From Nemopilema nomurai (taxonomy: Eukaryota > Cnidaria > Scyphozoa > Rhizostomeae > Rhizostomatidae), in contig ML133432.1 in NCBI GenBank assembly GCA_003864495.1, forward strand, positions 310,001 to 374,000: DNA of 64,000 bases, written 5' to 3'. Below, one piece after another: positions 24,359-37,251 of this stretch (the stretch's first letter is position 1; each line of letters begins with the position of its first letter). Below the pieces are notes generated by a model that saw nothing but the letters and a program-made list of their open reading frames with translations, ran no database searches and was not told the origin of the DNA. The translations under genes were made by a program, and so were the position numbers.

Positions 24359-27300
24359 ATGATGTTGCTTTCGTACTCTTTTAAAAGAGCCCTAGCCACC
24401 GACTCTGCTGTCGGGCTGGCTAGCAAGATGATAAAGTGTTTGCCTTGCTTCTTTAATGTGAAAATGAAGCGATGTGAACAGTTCTCGACAAGACCAGTCG
24501 ATGTCGTTCTTACGTCAACAAAGTATCCAAAAATTAAGAGAAAAGATTTCTCCCAGGTGAAGATATAAGTTGGTAACAGCCTTGAGTAATACTGCTTCTG
24601 CTATAGAGTACGGGATTACTTGGGATTTTTTAGAAAAGTAATAATAGGCCGTGAAGAAAGGTAGAGGAGGTGATTGAGTTACCAATAGGTAAAATTTAAA
24701 CGGCAGCGGTAATTCGAAAAATTCGAAAATAAATGTTCTAAAATGGGAGCTATTTTGGCTCTTTAGAGTATTTTCTGTGGAATATGGTGTTGGGTAACTA
24801 GGCCGATAAGCTTACTAGCGTTCATCTTGCCGAATACGCGGAAGTAAAATGAAACTTTTGTTTGCATGATCCCACGTGAGGATTACATTAAGCGCTGTGT
24901 ACTCAGGGCCTGCGACGGTCAAGTGGAGAAGCCGGGGTCCGTGTTCCCGCCACTTTCTTCAAGTTTTACATTATTTAAACATTTATTACAAGGTTCTAGT
25001 ACTCTGCCTCTAAAGCCTTGACGATGACAGTTAACTATTGCAATTTCATCTTGACTTTGCACTCATCTGTTAAGTTCGTGCATTCTTAGTTTACACCAAT
25101 GCTTTAATGTGTTTCCCAAATCAAGATATGAAAACTCCTTTGATAAATTTGATAAATATGATCAAGTCAGCAGAGATACTGAATATCCCACCAAAGTGAC
25201 ATATTCTAAATTTTGTGATTTTTAGATATTTATTTTTGATATTTAGTTGTTCCAGAACTCTCCAACATTTTAAGCTGAAAACTTGGTCTTTGGCCTTTTA
25301 CTTAGCATTTCCCTTTAATTATTTTGTGGGAATCTGAATCTGTGATAATTGCTTTAATGATATAAAAAACTGTTGACATGAAAGATTCTGATAACAAGTT
25401 TTTAAATGATTAGATTTCATACAATTATGTTTAATTTTAGGTCAACAATGGAGATATGGAATTCTTTAAAAAGCTTTTACCTGGAAGGGTTGTTACAGAG
25501 GAAGATGAACTAATAAATCATAATACGGATTGGCTGCGGATAGTCAGGTAGGGGATGCAAATTAGCTGCTGTTAACTGAAAACCTTCTATTGAAGCAGTT
25601 GAATAATACCAAGTTACAGTCTAGGCTACATTGCTGGTTCACATGTTATGCCTATGTCTTCTAACTGTAAATGGCCCCAAACAAGCTTTGAACTATTATT
25701 CTGTTTTTATATACAATGACAACTATGAGAACAATGTAGTATTATACTTTTCAATCACTGATTAATACGCATGTCTCCTTCGTTTAACAGAGGAGCTAGC
25801 AAAGTTTTGCTGAAGCCAAGGACAACTGAAGAAATCTCCAAAATATTATCTTACTGCAACGATAGAAGGTTAATTAAAAAATTTTTGCTGCCATACTTGT
25901 TATTATGAGTATGTAAAAAGTTTTAAGCTGTTTAAGTTTGTGATGTCTGCGGAAGCAGATTATATTTGCTTTGTGGCTACTGGTTTTACACATTTCACTA
26001 TCTTCCACCTAGCCCACTAACTAACCATGGGTACAGTAGATATCAGGATCAAATATTTATATTAACACGCCATGTTACTAAATACTTTGCTTTTTGTTCT
26101 TGGAAAAGAAACAATATCCTCATCTCAGCCTAGTCGTACACAAATACTTATTTTAATGCTTTGAAATATCATTTTTAAACAGCTTGTCATTTTATCTACC
26201 ACTGTCAAGCTTTTTAATTTTTGAATGAGATCTCTGGCTTTGCCAATATTCCCTCTTTTTTAGTGTCAAAATCTTCATTTTTCATGTATATATATTGTTT
26301 TTTTTTTCATTTTAACCATATCTAGCATAATTTGCTATTTTTAGTTTGGCAGTTGTACCACAAGGCGGCAACACAGGTCTAGTTGGTAAGTTTTCCAGTG
26401 CTATGTACATTAAGAAATCATTAAAAATCATTTGGGCAAAACCTTTTGTCAGATTTCTTCTGCTATGAATTTGTGCTTTTGTTTCATATAAATCTCTGTG
26501 ACAGGTGGCAGTGTTCCAGTTTTTGATGAAATCATAATTTCAACTTCTTTGATGAACAAAGTCATTCATGTTGATGAAACAGCAGGTAATCTGATTTTTA
26601 TCAATTTATCTTTTGGTCCATGTTACTGCCACAATGGGGGGTTTCTTTCCTCCAGTCCTTCTGTCCTCATGCATGTGGCTTTCTCCTCACCTGATTTTGC
26701 ATTTGCAATCAATCTGGTATGTTATATTTCAATAAAACCACAGAAGATAATTTGCTTTTGAGTTCAGCTCTTCCATTTTTTTATTTAAGGTAGTAATATA
26801 GTTTGGGTGTTTGTGCAAAATCTATTTGTTTCCTAGGCATCCTGGTTTGCCAGGCTGGGTGCGTACTAGAAGCACTGGACAACCATTTGGCTGATAGAGG
26901 ACTTATGATGCCTCTTGATCTAGGAGCAAAAGGAAGGCAAGTTGGATTAACTCCAGCTACAATTGCTTCAATATTTTGTGTACAACAGGTTCTTATGAAA
27001 CCAAACTGTTGCGTTTAATGGAATTGTTAAAAATGTCTAGATTTACTTGCCAACCTACATTCAATAATCAGCTTTACAGCACAACCACATACAAATGGAG
27101 GAGGATCAGATTACTATGACTAGCAGCTAGGGCTGTTAGGTAACAGAAAGATGCCTCTATGGATGCCTCTAATCATTCACATTTTCTAATGCATTCTTCA
27201 TTTAGTTTTTCATTAGAGCCCTCAAAGTTAATTGCAAATGTTTTTCATCACAATAAAAGCTAATATAGGAAAACTCTCTTGATACACAGCTGTCATATTG

Positions 27301-30300
27301 GTGGAAATGTGTCTACAAACGCTGGGGGCATACGGCTTCTTCGATATGGCTCTTTGCATGGATCTGTACTAGGAGTAGAAGCAGTATGTTTATTCATGCT
27401 AGCTAGTCACTCTCTTTTTTTTTATTCAAAAAATTTAAGTTAAAAGCTGGAGGTTTTACAAGACCTTTTTGTGGCACAGAAAGAAGACCGAGTCATTGTA
27501 GAAAAGGGTATCTAGCCTCAATCTCTTTAAATCATCATGCTAATACAGCTTGTATTTGCTGCAGAAGCTACAGCCGTAGCAAAATACTTTCAATCTTACG
27601 AGTTGGTGTTGGTTTACATCTGCTTCATAAGAGGATAGCCTAGTTAGCCTAGTACCTTATCAAAGGATTTCCATTTCCTTGTGTGTCATTTTTATCATAG
27701 GTTATGGCAGATGGAACTGTTCTCGATTGTTTATCAAATTTGCGTAAGGATAACACTGGTAGGCTTTTCTGCATTTTTACTTTATTTTTACTATCATTGT
27801 TTAAGGTATTCTCTATATATACTTGACATAACTTTACAATTCACCTAGCAATTAGTTTGCAGTCTCCCTTCCTAGTGTATTATATTTCAAGCTCCTAACA
27901 CTTAAAAATTGTCATTTGAGATAGGCCCCACAAGAATTGATAAAACTTCTATAATGTTCTTTAATAATAAATAATAGTAATTATGATATGATATGATATA
28001 ATAGTAATCATGATATGATATGATATGATATGATATGATATGATATGATATGATATGATATGATATGATATGACATTATATTTTTTGATATGATATGATA
28101 TGATATGATATGATATTATATTTTATATTATATTATATTATATTATATTATATTATATTATATTATATTATATTATATTATATTATATTATATTATATTA
28201 TATTATATTATATTATATTTATTATATTATATTATATTATATTATATTATATTATATTATATTATATTATATTTTTTACATTTGCATCATACTACATTAT
28301 GTCATATCATATTATACTACATCATATTCTTTATCTTCATTATTCTATATAATTACGTGTTACTATTGTCATTGTTGTCATTTTAGGGTATGACCTAAAA
28401 CAACTTCTGATAGGCTCTGAAGGAACCCTGGGTATCATCACCAAGGTCTCCATTCTGACCCCACAAAGGCCAAAGGTATATTTTTACAAGAGTAATTAAA
28501 TCCTGAATTTAAAAAGTAGAGGCTATCCATATAATCTAATGTGTACTTAATTCTTTTTTAGGTAGTTAATGTTGCATTTCTTGGCTGCAATTCGTTTGAT
28601 TCTGTTAAAAACATCTACATAAGGGCTAGAATGATGCTGGGAGAAGTGCTGTCAGGTAATTGAATTTCAACATCGTTCATAAAACCGTCTAAAATCTTTA
28701 AATTTAGACTCTTTTTAACTTAATTACAGCGGTTCTTAATTTTTCGAAGTTCTTTTAATTCCACTGGAAGCCGGACATAGAGCCATAATACTGAAAAAGT
28801 AGTAAGCTGCATCACATGTTAAAGTTGCTGACATGCTTGCCTTATGTTTAAGCTATTAGAAGAGATTCACCTGCTGTGTACAATAGCCAATTTTTAGTAA
28901 AGCGACCGATTTTTAAGTGGATTAGTGGGTAGTTATTCACACTTTCTGTTTCTAGATCTATCCTGGAAAACTACGAGCTTAGTACTAGCTGAGATTTTCT
29001 TTTGTCTGAATCTGACTACCCCTGTGAGATCTTCGGGTCACCTGCGTTCAAGAAATCAGAATGTTAGATCTCCATCCTTATCTAAATTCTATGACTTCAT
29101 CTGCCTCTGCTAATTTGCATTATATTAAACAAGAGCAGTTTGGCGCTTCCAATCGTACTTCCTTCCATGGAAAGTCTTTTCCTGCCCCTACTGTAGCCAG
29201 TGATTAAAATGGACAATACTCCTTGTTGTTCTGTTTCCTCAGCCTTTGAGTTCCTTGACGAGCAATGCATGAGCTGTGTCAGCACCAACCTGCATTATAA
29301 AAACCCGATCGACGATTTCCCATTTTACGTCCTGGTTGAAACATCAGGCTCCAACCCGGATCACGACGAAGAGGTACATTGGCTTGTTCTATTGAGTATA
29401 AACTGACTAGTACTTTAAGTCTTGTCATTCTGATCAATCGCTTTGAATAAGATTCTCTCTGAGTTGTTTTACTGCGCTCGCAAACATGAACTCTGTTTTC
29501 TTGCAGAAGCTAAATCTGTTTCTTGAAGATGTTCTCACTCAAGGTACTGCACTTGGCGGTACCGTATCGACTGATCTGACCAAGGTCAGTTGTTTTCTCC
29601 ATTCAAAATGTTTCTCCATAAAGTGCCAGCTTTGATTGACGTAGTAGAAATGTTAAATTTGATTAACTGATTTATCGTGAGTTATGTTCTTACATCCAAG
29701 TGATAGAGAAATGTCCCCTTTGGGGGTTTTTCGGTCGTTTTTTTAAAAGGTGTGGCTTATAACTGATCACCAAATAGATTAGAAAAAGTGGTCGATTTGG
29801 AAAGGCACATGTTCAGTGGTTTTTAAAGGTTTAAAGTGATTCGCGAATAGCCTGAAATCTTTACGTTCGCTTACATAACATCGTTTGACTGCAGTTGTTT
29901 GAGGTTGACAATAATATACCCTGTATGTAAAAGATTATACATTTGAAGCACAGCAAGCCGAGGTATACTTGCAGTGTCCATACAAAAGAGTCAAGCAGTG
30001 GATTATATTTTTCTACTCCTTTCAATCGATCTACCAAGTAAAACAGTATTCTATTTTAAAATACAAGTATACATTCATATTTCCTAACGAACACAATGTT
30101 CCTTAAGAAAACAAAACTATGAGATCCAATTTAAAAACTTATTGAGTATCACTTTTTAGTAATTCGCTCTATTTGCAAGAACAAACTCAGCCTGTTTTAG
30201 AGAATCACAGGTTCCTTTATGCGGGTTTTCCTGTATTGCGCTTTTATAGATTAAGGAGATTTGGAGAATTAGAGAAAGCATCGCGGAAGCTTTGATGCAC

Positions 30301-32567
30301 GATGGCACGGTTTACAAGGTGACTGAATCTCTTCTTCCCTTTCTGCTTACCTTCCAAATGTGTCTCTTAATCTGTATAGCAGTGAAAAGGGCTCTAATTC
30401 CTATCAACATTATGGCACTGAATTTGCATTGATTATTTTTAGAACTTTAGCACTCAGTAAAATATGTTTGTTCAGCATGCAGCAAAATTTTCTAGATGTG
30501 ATCACTAAACGTAATTTCGTTTTCCCCCGACCGAGGACACACCAAGTTATCATTTAAACTTTTAAAATAATCCTTGGTTTATTTTAGCTATCGGCGTACA
30601 ATTTTAAATCATTTTTGCTTGACTGTGATGCGGTTTATTTTAGTACGACATTTCCTTGCCCTTGTCTACTCTGTACGAAATCGTGGTCAATCTTCGAGAA
30701 AGACTTGCGCAAAAGGCAAAGCGAGTTGTCGGCTATGGTCACCTTGGGGACGGTGAGTGTCATAGTAAAGGAGCACCGGTTTATCTTATAACACCGGTTC
30801 TTAATATAACACAGGTTCTTCTTAATTAACCGGTCTTCTTAATACCCCGGTTCTCCTTATAACACAGGTTCTTCTTGTAATACCGGTTCTACTTATAACA
30901 CAGGTTCTTCTTATTTAACCGGTCTTCTTAATACCCTGGTTCTCCTTATAACACAGGTTCTTCTTGTAATACCGGTTCTACTTATAACACTGGTTCTTCT
31001 TATAAAACCAGTCTTCTTTATACCCCGGTTCTTCTTATAAAACCGGTTCTTCTAAGTACACTGTTAACATGTTATCATATGAAAATAAAAGGTTTAAATA
31101 CATTTCACAATGGGGTTGCAAGAAAGGTTCGTTTTGTTTTTCTAGATTATTTTTCATCAGCTCGATCTTGTCTTATATAAACGCGAGTCTTCTATGGCAG
31201 GGAATCTCCATTTAAACATCGTACCTCATCAAGATGACAGCGAGTTCATTCATCACTTAGAGCCATACATATTCCAGTGGACAGGTGCTAATTCTTTTCC
31301 TTCGTTTCCATGATGCAAAATCTATTTAATGTTTGCCATAAACAAAAATTGCATCAAGATCTTCAAGTGAAATACCAATCATAAGCAACAGCTTTGGTTA
31401 ATCAGCTCTCCTGTTATACACATGATCCTTGCAACCATAGGCGCCGAATACGTGGGGGCTTGGGGGCTCGAGCCCCCTCTGAGAATTGCTATGGGGGGCT
31501 CAGCCCCCCCTCGGAATTTCGTTTGAAATCAATCAAAGAATTGAACTGATGATACTGTAGACCATGATGTTATATCTGCTTTATTTAAATGTTTTGTTTT
31601 GTTATTATACATACTACATTTGTTGTATTACGTTATTAAAGCGACAGGTAATTTCTCTACCTTTTAACTTTTTTTAATTTTTTTTTTAAATTCAAATTTT
31701 GAGCTCCCCTCCTGGGAGAAATAAAAGTCTGCGCCTATGCTTGCAACTATGCTTGTATTACATTTAAGTTGGTGCGCAAAAGTCGTTCAGATTGTACATA
31801 ATTCATAAGATCCGTCAAGGCAGCCTGACCAGTGCGCCGAAGGTATCATCATCATTTCTATCTGATGGTACAGCACCAAATCATTTACTCGATATTGATT
31901 ACCTGTTTCCTTGATGACAGCCAACTTGAAAGGAAGTATAAGTGCTGAACATGGCCTTGGATTCAAGAAGGCAAACGCAATCCATTTTTCGAAGTCCGAT
32001 TCGGCCATCAGTTTGATGAAGAGAATTAAGCAGATGATGGACCCAAAGGTATCTTGATCTTTAGATCGACTAAGCTCGCATCGGTGCCTGGCAGCTCTAA
32101 CTTGTATGCCTAGAACGCCGTCTTACTTCGGATGTTTTGGTTGAAAACAGTATATTGAATAGGACTGGAAATGGTGAATTACATATTTGTCTATAGAGGC
32201 TCAATCATCTCTTACCAAAACAGCAGAGGTAAATGCCCATTCCTTGATACATTTTCCTTGAGGCCTTCGAGCAAGGCCTTTCATTTCAGAGGCAAAAGAT
32301 TTTTATTAAGTTAATTATGTCACATTAACTGGTCGATTTGTTCGAGTCGATTTTTCCATGGATTGTGAGCTGCCTGTATTTATATTCTTTTGGACATTTC
32401 AGATTCATTTCGAATAGCTTCTATGTAATGATAGAGCTTTTGAAGTAGCCTTATACTTTACAATAATTTTATCTAATTTTAAGGTACCATTTACCGTAGA
32501 CGCTTCTTCACCAACTTTTATCTTTCAGGGCATACTCAATCCGTACAAGATCCTGCCCGACAGCTGA
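24359..32567 (+). CDS. D2HGDH: D-2-hydroxyglutarate dehydrogenase, mitochondrial; 17 exons
   Basis: Exons: 24359-24556, 25441-25547, 25791-25868, 26345-26385, 26505-26585, 26837-26936, 27290-27383, 27701-27758, 28387-28475, 28562-28655, 29243-29373, 29507-29584, 30250-30318, 30644-30752, 31201-31284, 31921-32048, 32529-32567; 525 aa (human about 521). This FAD flavoenzyme oxidises D-2-hydroxyglutarate to 2-oxoglutarate in the matrix and passes electrons to the electron-transfer flavoprotein. The N-terminal 45 residues are basic and poor in acidic residues, like a transit peptide. The FAD (PCMH) loop [30 protein letters not shown] and NAGG are intact. The metal site GHLGDGNLHLN plus SAEHG gives H439, H446 and E480, each offset five from the human ligands. 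Intron 6 has a GC donor. A second Met directly follows the first. Confidence 0.97.
27983..28273. repeat. Compound pentanucleotide satellite (GATAT)n then (TATAT-type)n
   Basis: A block of GATAT repeats (about 27983-28117, with two interruptions) passes into a block of TATTA repeats (about 28120-28273). The second unit is a rotation of TATAT, one G-to-T change from GATAT. It lies in D2HGDH intron 8, just before exon 9. Open frames across it are repeat artefacts. Confidence 0.9.
30774..31050. repeat. Minisatellite with 18-bp units in an 89-bp higher-order period
   Basis: The basic unit is about 17-18 bp (ATAACACAGGTTCTTCTT and variants with ACCGGTTCTTCTT). Five successive variants form an 89-bp block that repeats nearly exactly, for about 2.7 copies. 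It starts about 20 bp after the splice donor of D2HGDH exon 14. Confidence 0.85.
31436..31739. mobile_element. hAT-type MITE (304 bp) with perfect 8-bp target duplication
   Basis: It begins CATAGGCGC and ends GCGCCTATG, a perfect 9-bp terminal inverted repeat. CTTGCAAC directly flanks both ends (31428-31435 and 31740-31747). Internal GGGGGCTCGAGCCCCC and GGGGGGCTCAGCCCCCC are palindromic subterminal motifs. An exact 8-bp duplication places it with hAT elements. It is non-coding, lies in D2HGDH intron 15, and is well enough preserved to be fairly recent. Confidence 0.85.
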
Positions 32568-33128
32568 CGTTTTTGTTTCTGAAGTTGAAATTTCTTGTAT
32601 GCTGATTAACTGCAGCTTTTATAGTATGCTTTTGTAATTGAAATGATTTTTTTGTATTATTGGGAGATCTCCACAATATTATGCATAGGAAAAGCGCGGA
32701 TCATAAAATGCCGGGCCGAAGTCAATGGACAGCTGGCTAGGACATCAACTTCAGTTGCTAAATATTTTGTATAGGTCTTTCTTTCCATGTTTTTCTTGTA
32801 GAAATGATGACGAATGCTTTATTGTGTCTTGTACTATGGACATTTTATATTAGAGAATCTTATATAACAGTGATTGATGAGCCTAATCAAGCGAAATTTG
32901 TCTATTTTGCAGCCTCCAATCCTGTTGACACTTGACCAACATTTGATGAGAGCCTATCATCACATAGTTTTGATATTCTGGAACATTACTCTTGAGGTTT
33001 TGTGCTAGTTCGAAGGGAAACCAATCTTCGTCACTTTCATTGGAGATTGTGTAAATATTCGATTGATGTGACGGAGAGCCGCTAGGGATAAGGCTATAGA
33101 TTTAATGTGCTGCTGCCGTCCACTACGT

Positions 33129-33134
33129 TTTATT
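33129..33134 (-). promoter_or_regulatory. Candidate polyadenylation signal, multi-thioredoxin gene
   Basis: An AATAAA on the minus strand lies about 400 bases past the stop codon of the gene ending at 33539. It is the first canonical hexamer I find in that direction. Confidence 0.35.
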
Positions 33135-33479
33135 GCGCGTCGCGGCTATGAATTTCTCTTGATGGCAATCCGGAAGTCAATGGCCAAACATAACTGAAAC
33201 AAGTGTTCAGTGCGGATGATAAATGGGAACCGTCATCTGTGTAGCGATAATGAGATGTATGATTTCGCATGACCTAAACGCTTGATTTTCCGAATGTAAA
33301 ACGTCTATTAGCAATAGCCAGGCACAGCGCCAAATGTGCACTTTCTGAAGGTATAAGGGACCAAAATAGGACAGCTTTACTATAGATTAACATTTGCCAG
33401 GGCAGATGTGTCTTATTGTGTATGCATTCGGAAAAGCCTCATAACACTGACTTACTCAACTATTTTTTGTTTTGCGGCC

Positions 33480-33485
33480 AATAAA
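33480..33485 (+). promoter_or_regulatory. Candidate polyadenylation signal, D2HGDH
   Basis: An AATAAA on the plus strand lies about 910 bases past the D2HGDH stop. Another occurs at 33528-33533, only six bases from the stop codon of the opposing gene. A non-canonical nearer signal cannot be excluded. Confidence 0.3.
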
Positions 33486-33538
33486 TCTACGATCTAGAAA
33501 TATCCATAAATTCCATTACTCGAATTAAATAAAATATA

Positions 33539-36500
33539 TTATAATTCATCTTTCTTTTGTGTCACGTCCTTTTCTTCGTTCTCATTTGCGTCGGGTTTCC
33601 TGTTTGACATTTCTTTCACTTTGTTTAATGCCTTGTCCATCGCTCGAATAACTAAAATTTGATGGGATTATGGTGAGATTAATCAAACGTTTGTTAAAGA
33701 GTTTCATTGATTTCTCGACAATCGCTCGTTCAAAATTCTTCTCCTTTCTTGTTTATCGCGTCTAGGCACCCCAAGCGTAAGCTATCAGTAAGAAGATTTA
33801 GTTTTATTCTTTTGAAAATTTTCCTGTTGAATTTTTCACCGCTTAGGGATCACACAGGATGCCTTGTGTATGGACAAATCCTAAAGATTTCATCCGTGCA
33901 AGTCTTTCCTTCAAAAGTTAGTGATGTCGAGAAAGAGGCTCTTGGCTATTTTGAAAAACGTTAGCGCATCATATGGCTTTATTACCAGTGCCCTATTTCT
34001 ACTAACAGAAAGCCCCAATCAATCATTCAATCCTGCGTATTTTCCCCTAAATTTCACTAGCACTTGCAATGGCTGCACTGGCCTCTACTGGATGTTAATA
34101 TGGCGTTTTTCAAGGAACATGAGCGATTCCAGCCTGCAAGCTGCTTCAACCTCTGCTTCATAAGAGGAAGTATAAAAAAAACCTCACTATCCGCTTAGCG
34201 AGTCCAAAATAGATCACTATATGCATGCGCTTTGCAAGTTATGAACTCAAGTCGAATTGGATTAGTAATATGAGGAAAGCAGAAAAAAGTCAGCAAGGTA
34301 AATTCAAAGACGCCATCAAACCTGATGCTGTTTCGTAGTAATAAAACTTGTTCTCTTGATAGTGGGTTCCAATGTTCCATATTTTTTTCATTATTTCGCC
34401 ATTATCATCTGAAATGAAATCAAATAGTTTGATGCATTGTGATTTAATGCTAACGGGCAAATCGCTGTATATAAGTTCTGTAGGCTTGCTCAAATCAATT
34501 CGCTAGGATTAGTTTCTCAGTATAACTGCTTATTTGAAGCTTGCACTTTCATTAAACTAAGACTACACTTTGCTAAACATACAATGAAATTTCCATAGTG
34601 TTTCATATCGAAGAATTCAAATATCGAAAAGAACTAAACCGTAGGTCCTGCCGACGCATAGCAGGGACCCTTAACCATTTTTTTCTTCTTTGCGAATGTT
34701 CTTAGCTGAAAACTTTGTGGCAAATCTTTTTGTGAGTTTGTTTTGTGACTTTGAGAAGAAATTGCATTTAATGAACATTTATTACGACTTGATAATGCAA
34801 TTTTACATAGAAAATCTGCACTGATAAGTTTTAGCACAAAATTTTGACTTCATTTGCAAGCTAAGGTAAATCAAGCTAATGGTTTGGCAGAATCTCTGTA
34901 ATTCTGCTTGTAAAAACGCATTAGAGAATGAAATTATGAAGGGCCTCTTACCGACAAAGTAAATCCTAGGGACGTAGGTGCCATCAACGTCAAATTTGTC
35001 TGCCAATTCTGTGTCTGTGTCATCCTGAAGTAACAAGCACATTCTCAGGTCATAATCAATTCCATTTGCGAGGAATGAAAGTGCGTAGAGATTATCCTCA
35101 GGCATGGACATCTACAGCCATAAAAACTAATTTGGCACAAAGCTCTCCCTGAATGTAATGCAGATCTAGATTTCATTTTAGAAGCTTCTTCTCTTTTTTC
35201 ATTGTTTCGTTTAACTGGATGAAACAAAAATTAATTAAGGCATTACGTGCCAGAAACTTTAACTGCACTGCACTTAAACTGCTGTGGTCAAAACAAGGCT
35301 TGAAAACATCTCTAAAGAATTTAATAAAAAATTCTAGAACGCAAATTTTTTTCTTTTGATGACTGCAGTATAGTGAGCATCCACTGAAATTGAATGTTTT
35401 GGCATCAAAGAAAAAACCGCACAGAAAAATAGTCTGTATATTTCGGACTATCTAAAAATTTATTCCTTTTTTTAGAATTCAGTAGTCTTGTTGCATCTCT
35501 GCTACTTCTTTGCACTCAGAGAACTAACTTTAAATTTATCTAGTAAAATCAAGAAAAATCTTTGTGACTGGAGTCATTTCAGCTTAAAAGAGACTTTTCT
35601 ATTCTAGTTTCAGGGGATAGCACAGATATACACCATGGCTAGTGACATTTTTCAGATAAAATTCTTGGCATTTGCACATCTCTCTTAAAATCTTTCAAAA
35701 ACATGAAATAGAAGCAAATAGTCGAATGTCAGTTACTCTTTAGTCACTGATGCGAGGAGGAATCGAGTCCCATAGACCTAAGCTCACCTCGATTTCAACC
35801 ATGATGAAGTCTTTTATCTTTTCCATGAATTTCTCATCTCTTACCAACATACGATGAACAGCTACGAAGAAAATAAAACATTATTCATTAAAGTAGATCC
35901 ACTTAGGTCTTTAAGCTTTCACAGCGGTGATGCCCTTTGGTGACAAATATATTAATGAATTTTCTCGAAAGCCATTTTAGGTTGGGAAATATTTGGTTTC
36001 AATAAAACACCGCTAGAAATAGAATTAATCAAGAAGATTGGCTCACAAATCATTAATTACAATAAATTTTTCATAATACAAGGCAAGCCTTAATTATTTG
36101 ATTGAAAATTATAATTTTGGCCTCAAATATTAATGAATGGCTTTCTTAGAATGCTTTTATGTCTATACTACCAAGCCACGAGACAAAACAAAAGCCAGAA
36201 CAAATGGTATTTTTAGTGTGCTTTATTTGACAAACGAGAGCGTCAAAACCTAGCATTTGCAGGTAATCTAAATAAACCACACCTTTGCAGGCTGGGCACG
36301 ATGATCGATGTACCAACAAAAATATTGGCTTTTTGCTGAAAAGAGAGAAAATTTAAGAATCATTTTACTTCGCGCTTTTAAAATCAGTCATCCAGTATCT
36401 GCGTTTCACAAGTCTCCCATTTCATAAAGTGGGACAATAGAAAAGTAGCAATATGACTTATCGTCGAGCTACAATCCTGGCAAAAAATGCTGAGACACTA

Positions 36501-37251
36501 TGACATCTGGGGGGGGGGGGGTTGGAGGAGGAGGGGATATTGGCTACCAACGCCTATTGTATTTGACTTACTTTTTTATAGAAAGTCTCTTTATAGCTAC
36601 TTTTCGCCAAGAAATATAGAGTCAAGCGTGAGGTTCTGTTTGCAAACAATTTCAAGTAAAGGGCGTTTACGTATCATTATATGTAAAAACTGCCTATTTA
36701 GCCACTAAAAATGTGACAGCAGACATTTACCTATCCTTTGCAAGCTGCAGTGCCTGATCGTACTTGACCCACGGGATGTTGTCACCAGCAGTTGCATGGG
36801 TTTCGTCTACAAACGATGATAAATATCAAATTTACTTTAAATTCTAGAAGGCTTTATGTCCAGTAGCATTGGCTACTGCTTTTTTGGCAGTAAAACTGCT
36901 AAATTTTAGGAGAAGATCTCAGTATGTCATGTGATCCTCTAAAGCATTGAAAGCATACTTCATTTTTGATAAAGTGTTGACAAAGCTGTTTAAAGCAGGG
37001 CTAGGTCTGAGGAAAAAGAAAAGGTGTTTCCTTGAGTTGTCATAGTATAGACTCCACGTGTGTTGGACATGGTTGATTGTCAGATTTCAACCCAAAGATG
37101 CTACTTGTTAGTGGTAATTGACGTTATTTTTAGGCTTGGACTTTCAACTTTCTCACCCTAGGACTGCAGTAATTAGCAAAACATATGATACTTCCGAAAT
37201 GATTTAAAGCTTCTTTGAATGGACCATCTTCTGGCAAGAAACACTTGCTGC
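33539..37251 (-). other. Linker exon plus thioredoxin module 6 (residues 701-878), active site SCPAC, KDEL end
   Basis: An extra 60-nt exon (37251-37192) adds a linker beginning CSKC (C701, C704). The module exons follow (76, 53, 74, 73, 87 and 113 nt). The active site is S758-C759-P-A-C762. Cis-Pro segment DGTYVPRIYF. The final exon adds a charged tail ending KKDEL and the TAA stop. Confidence 0.87.

Larger units (their letters stand above)
32568..33538. other. Convergent 3' region between D2HGDH and the multi-thioredoxin gene
   Basis: The two genes point at each other and their stop codons are 971 bp apart. Plus-strand AATAAA motifs occur only near the far end (33480, 33528), and a minus-strand AATAAA lies at 33134-33129. 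The 3' UTRs may therefore overlap. No other gene is seen. Confidence 0.55.

Noticed and set aside
28110..28352. 80-residue Tyr/Ile-rich frame
   Set aside because: It is a translation of the (TATTA)n satellite in D2HGDH intron 8.
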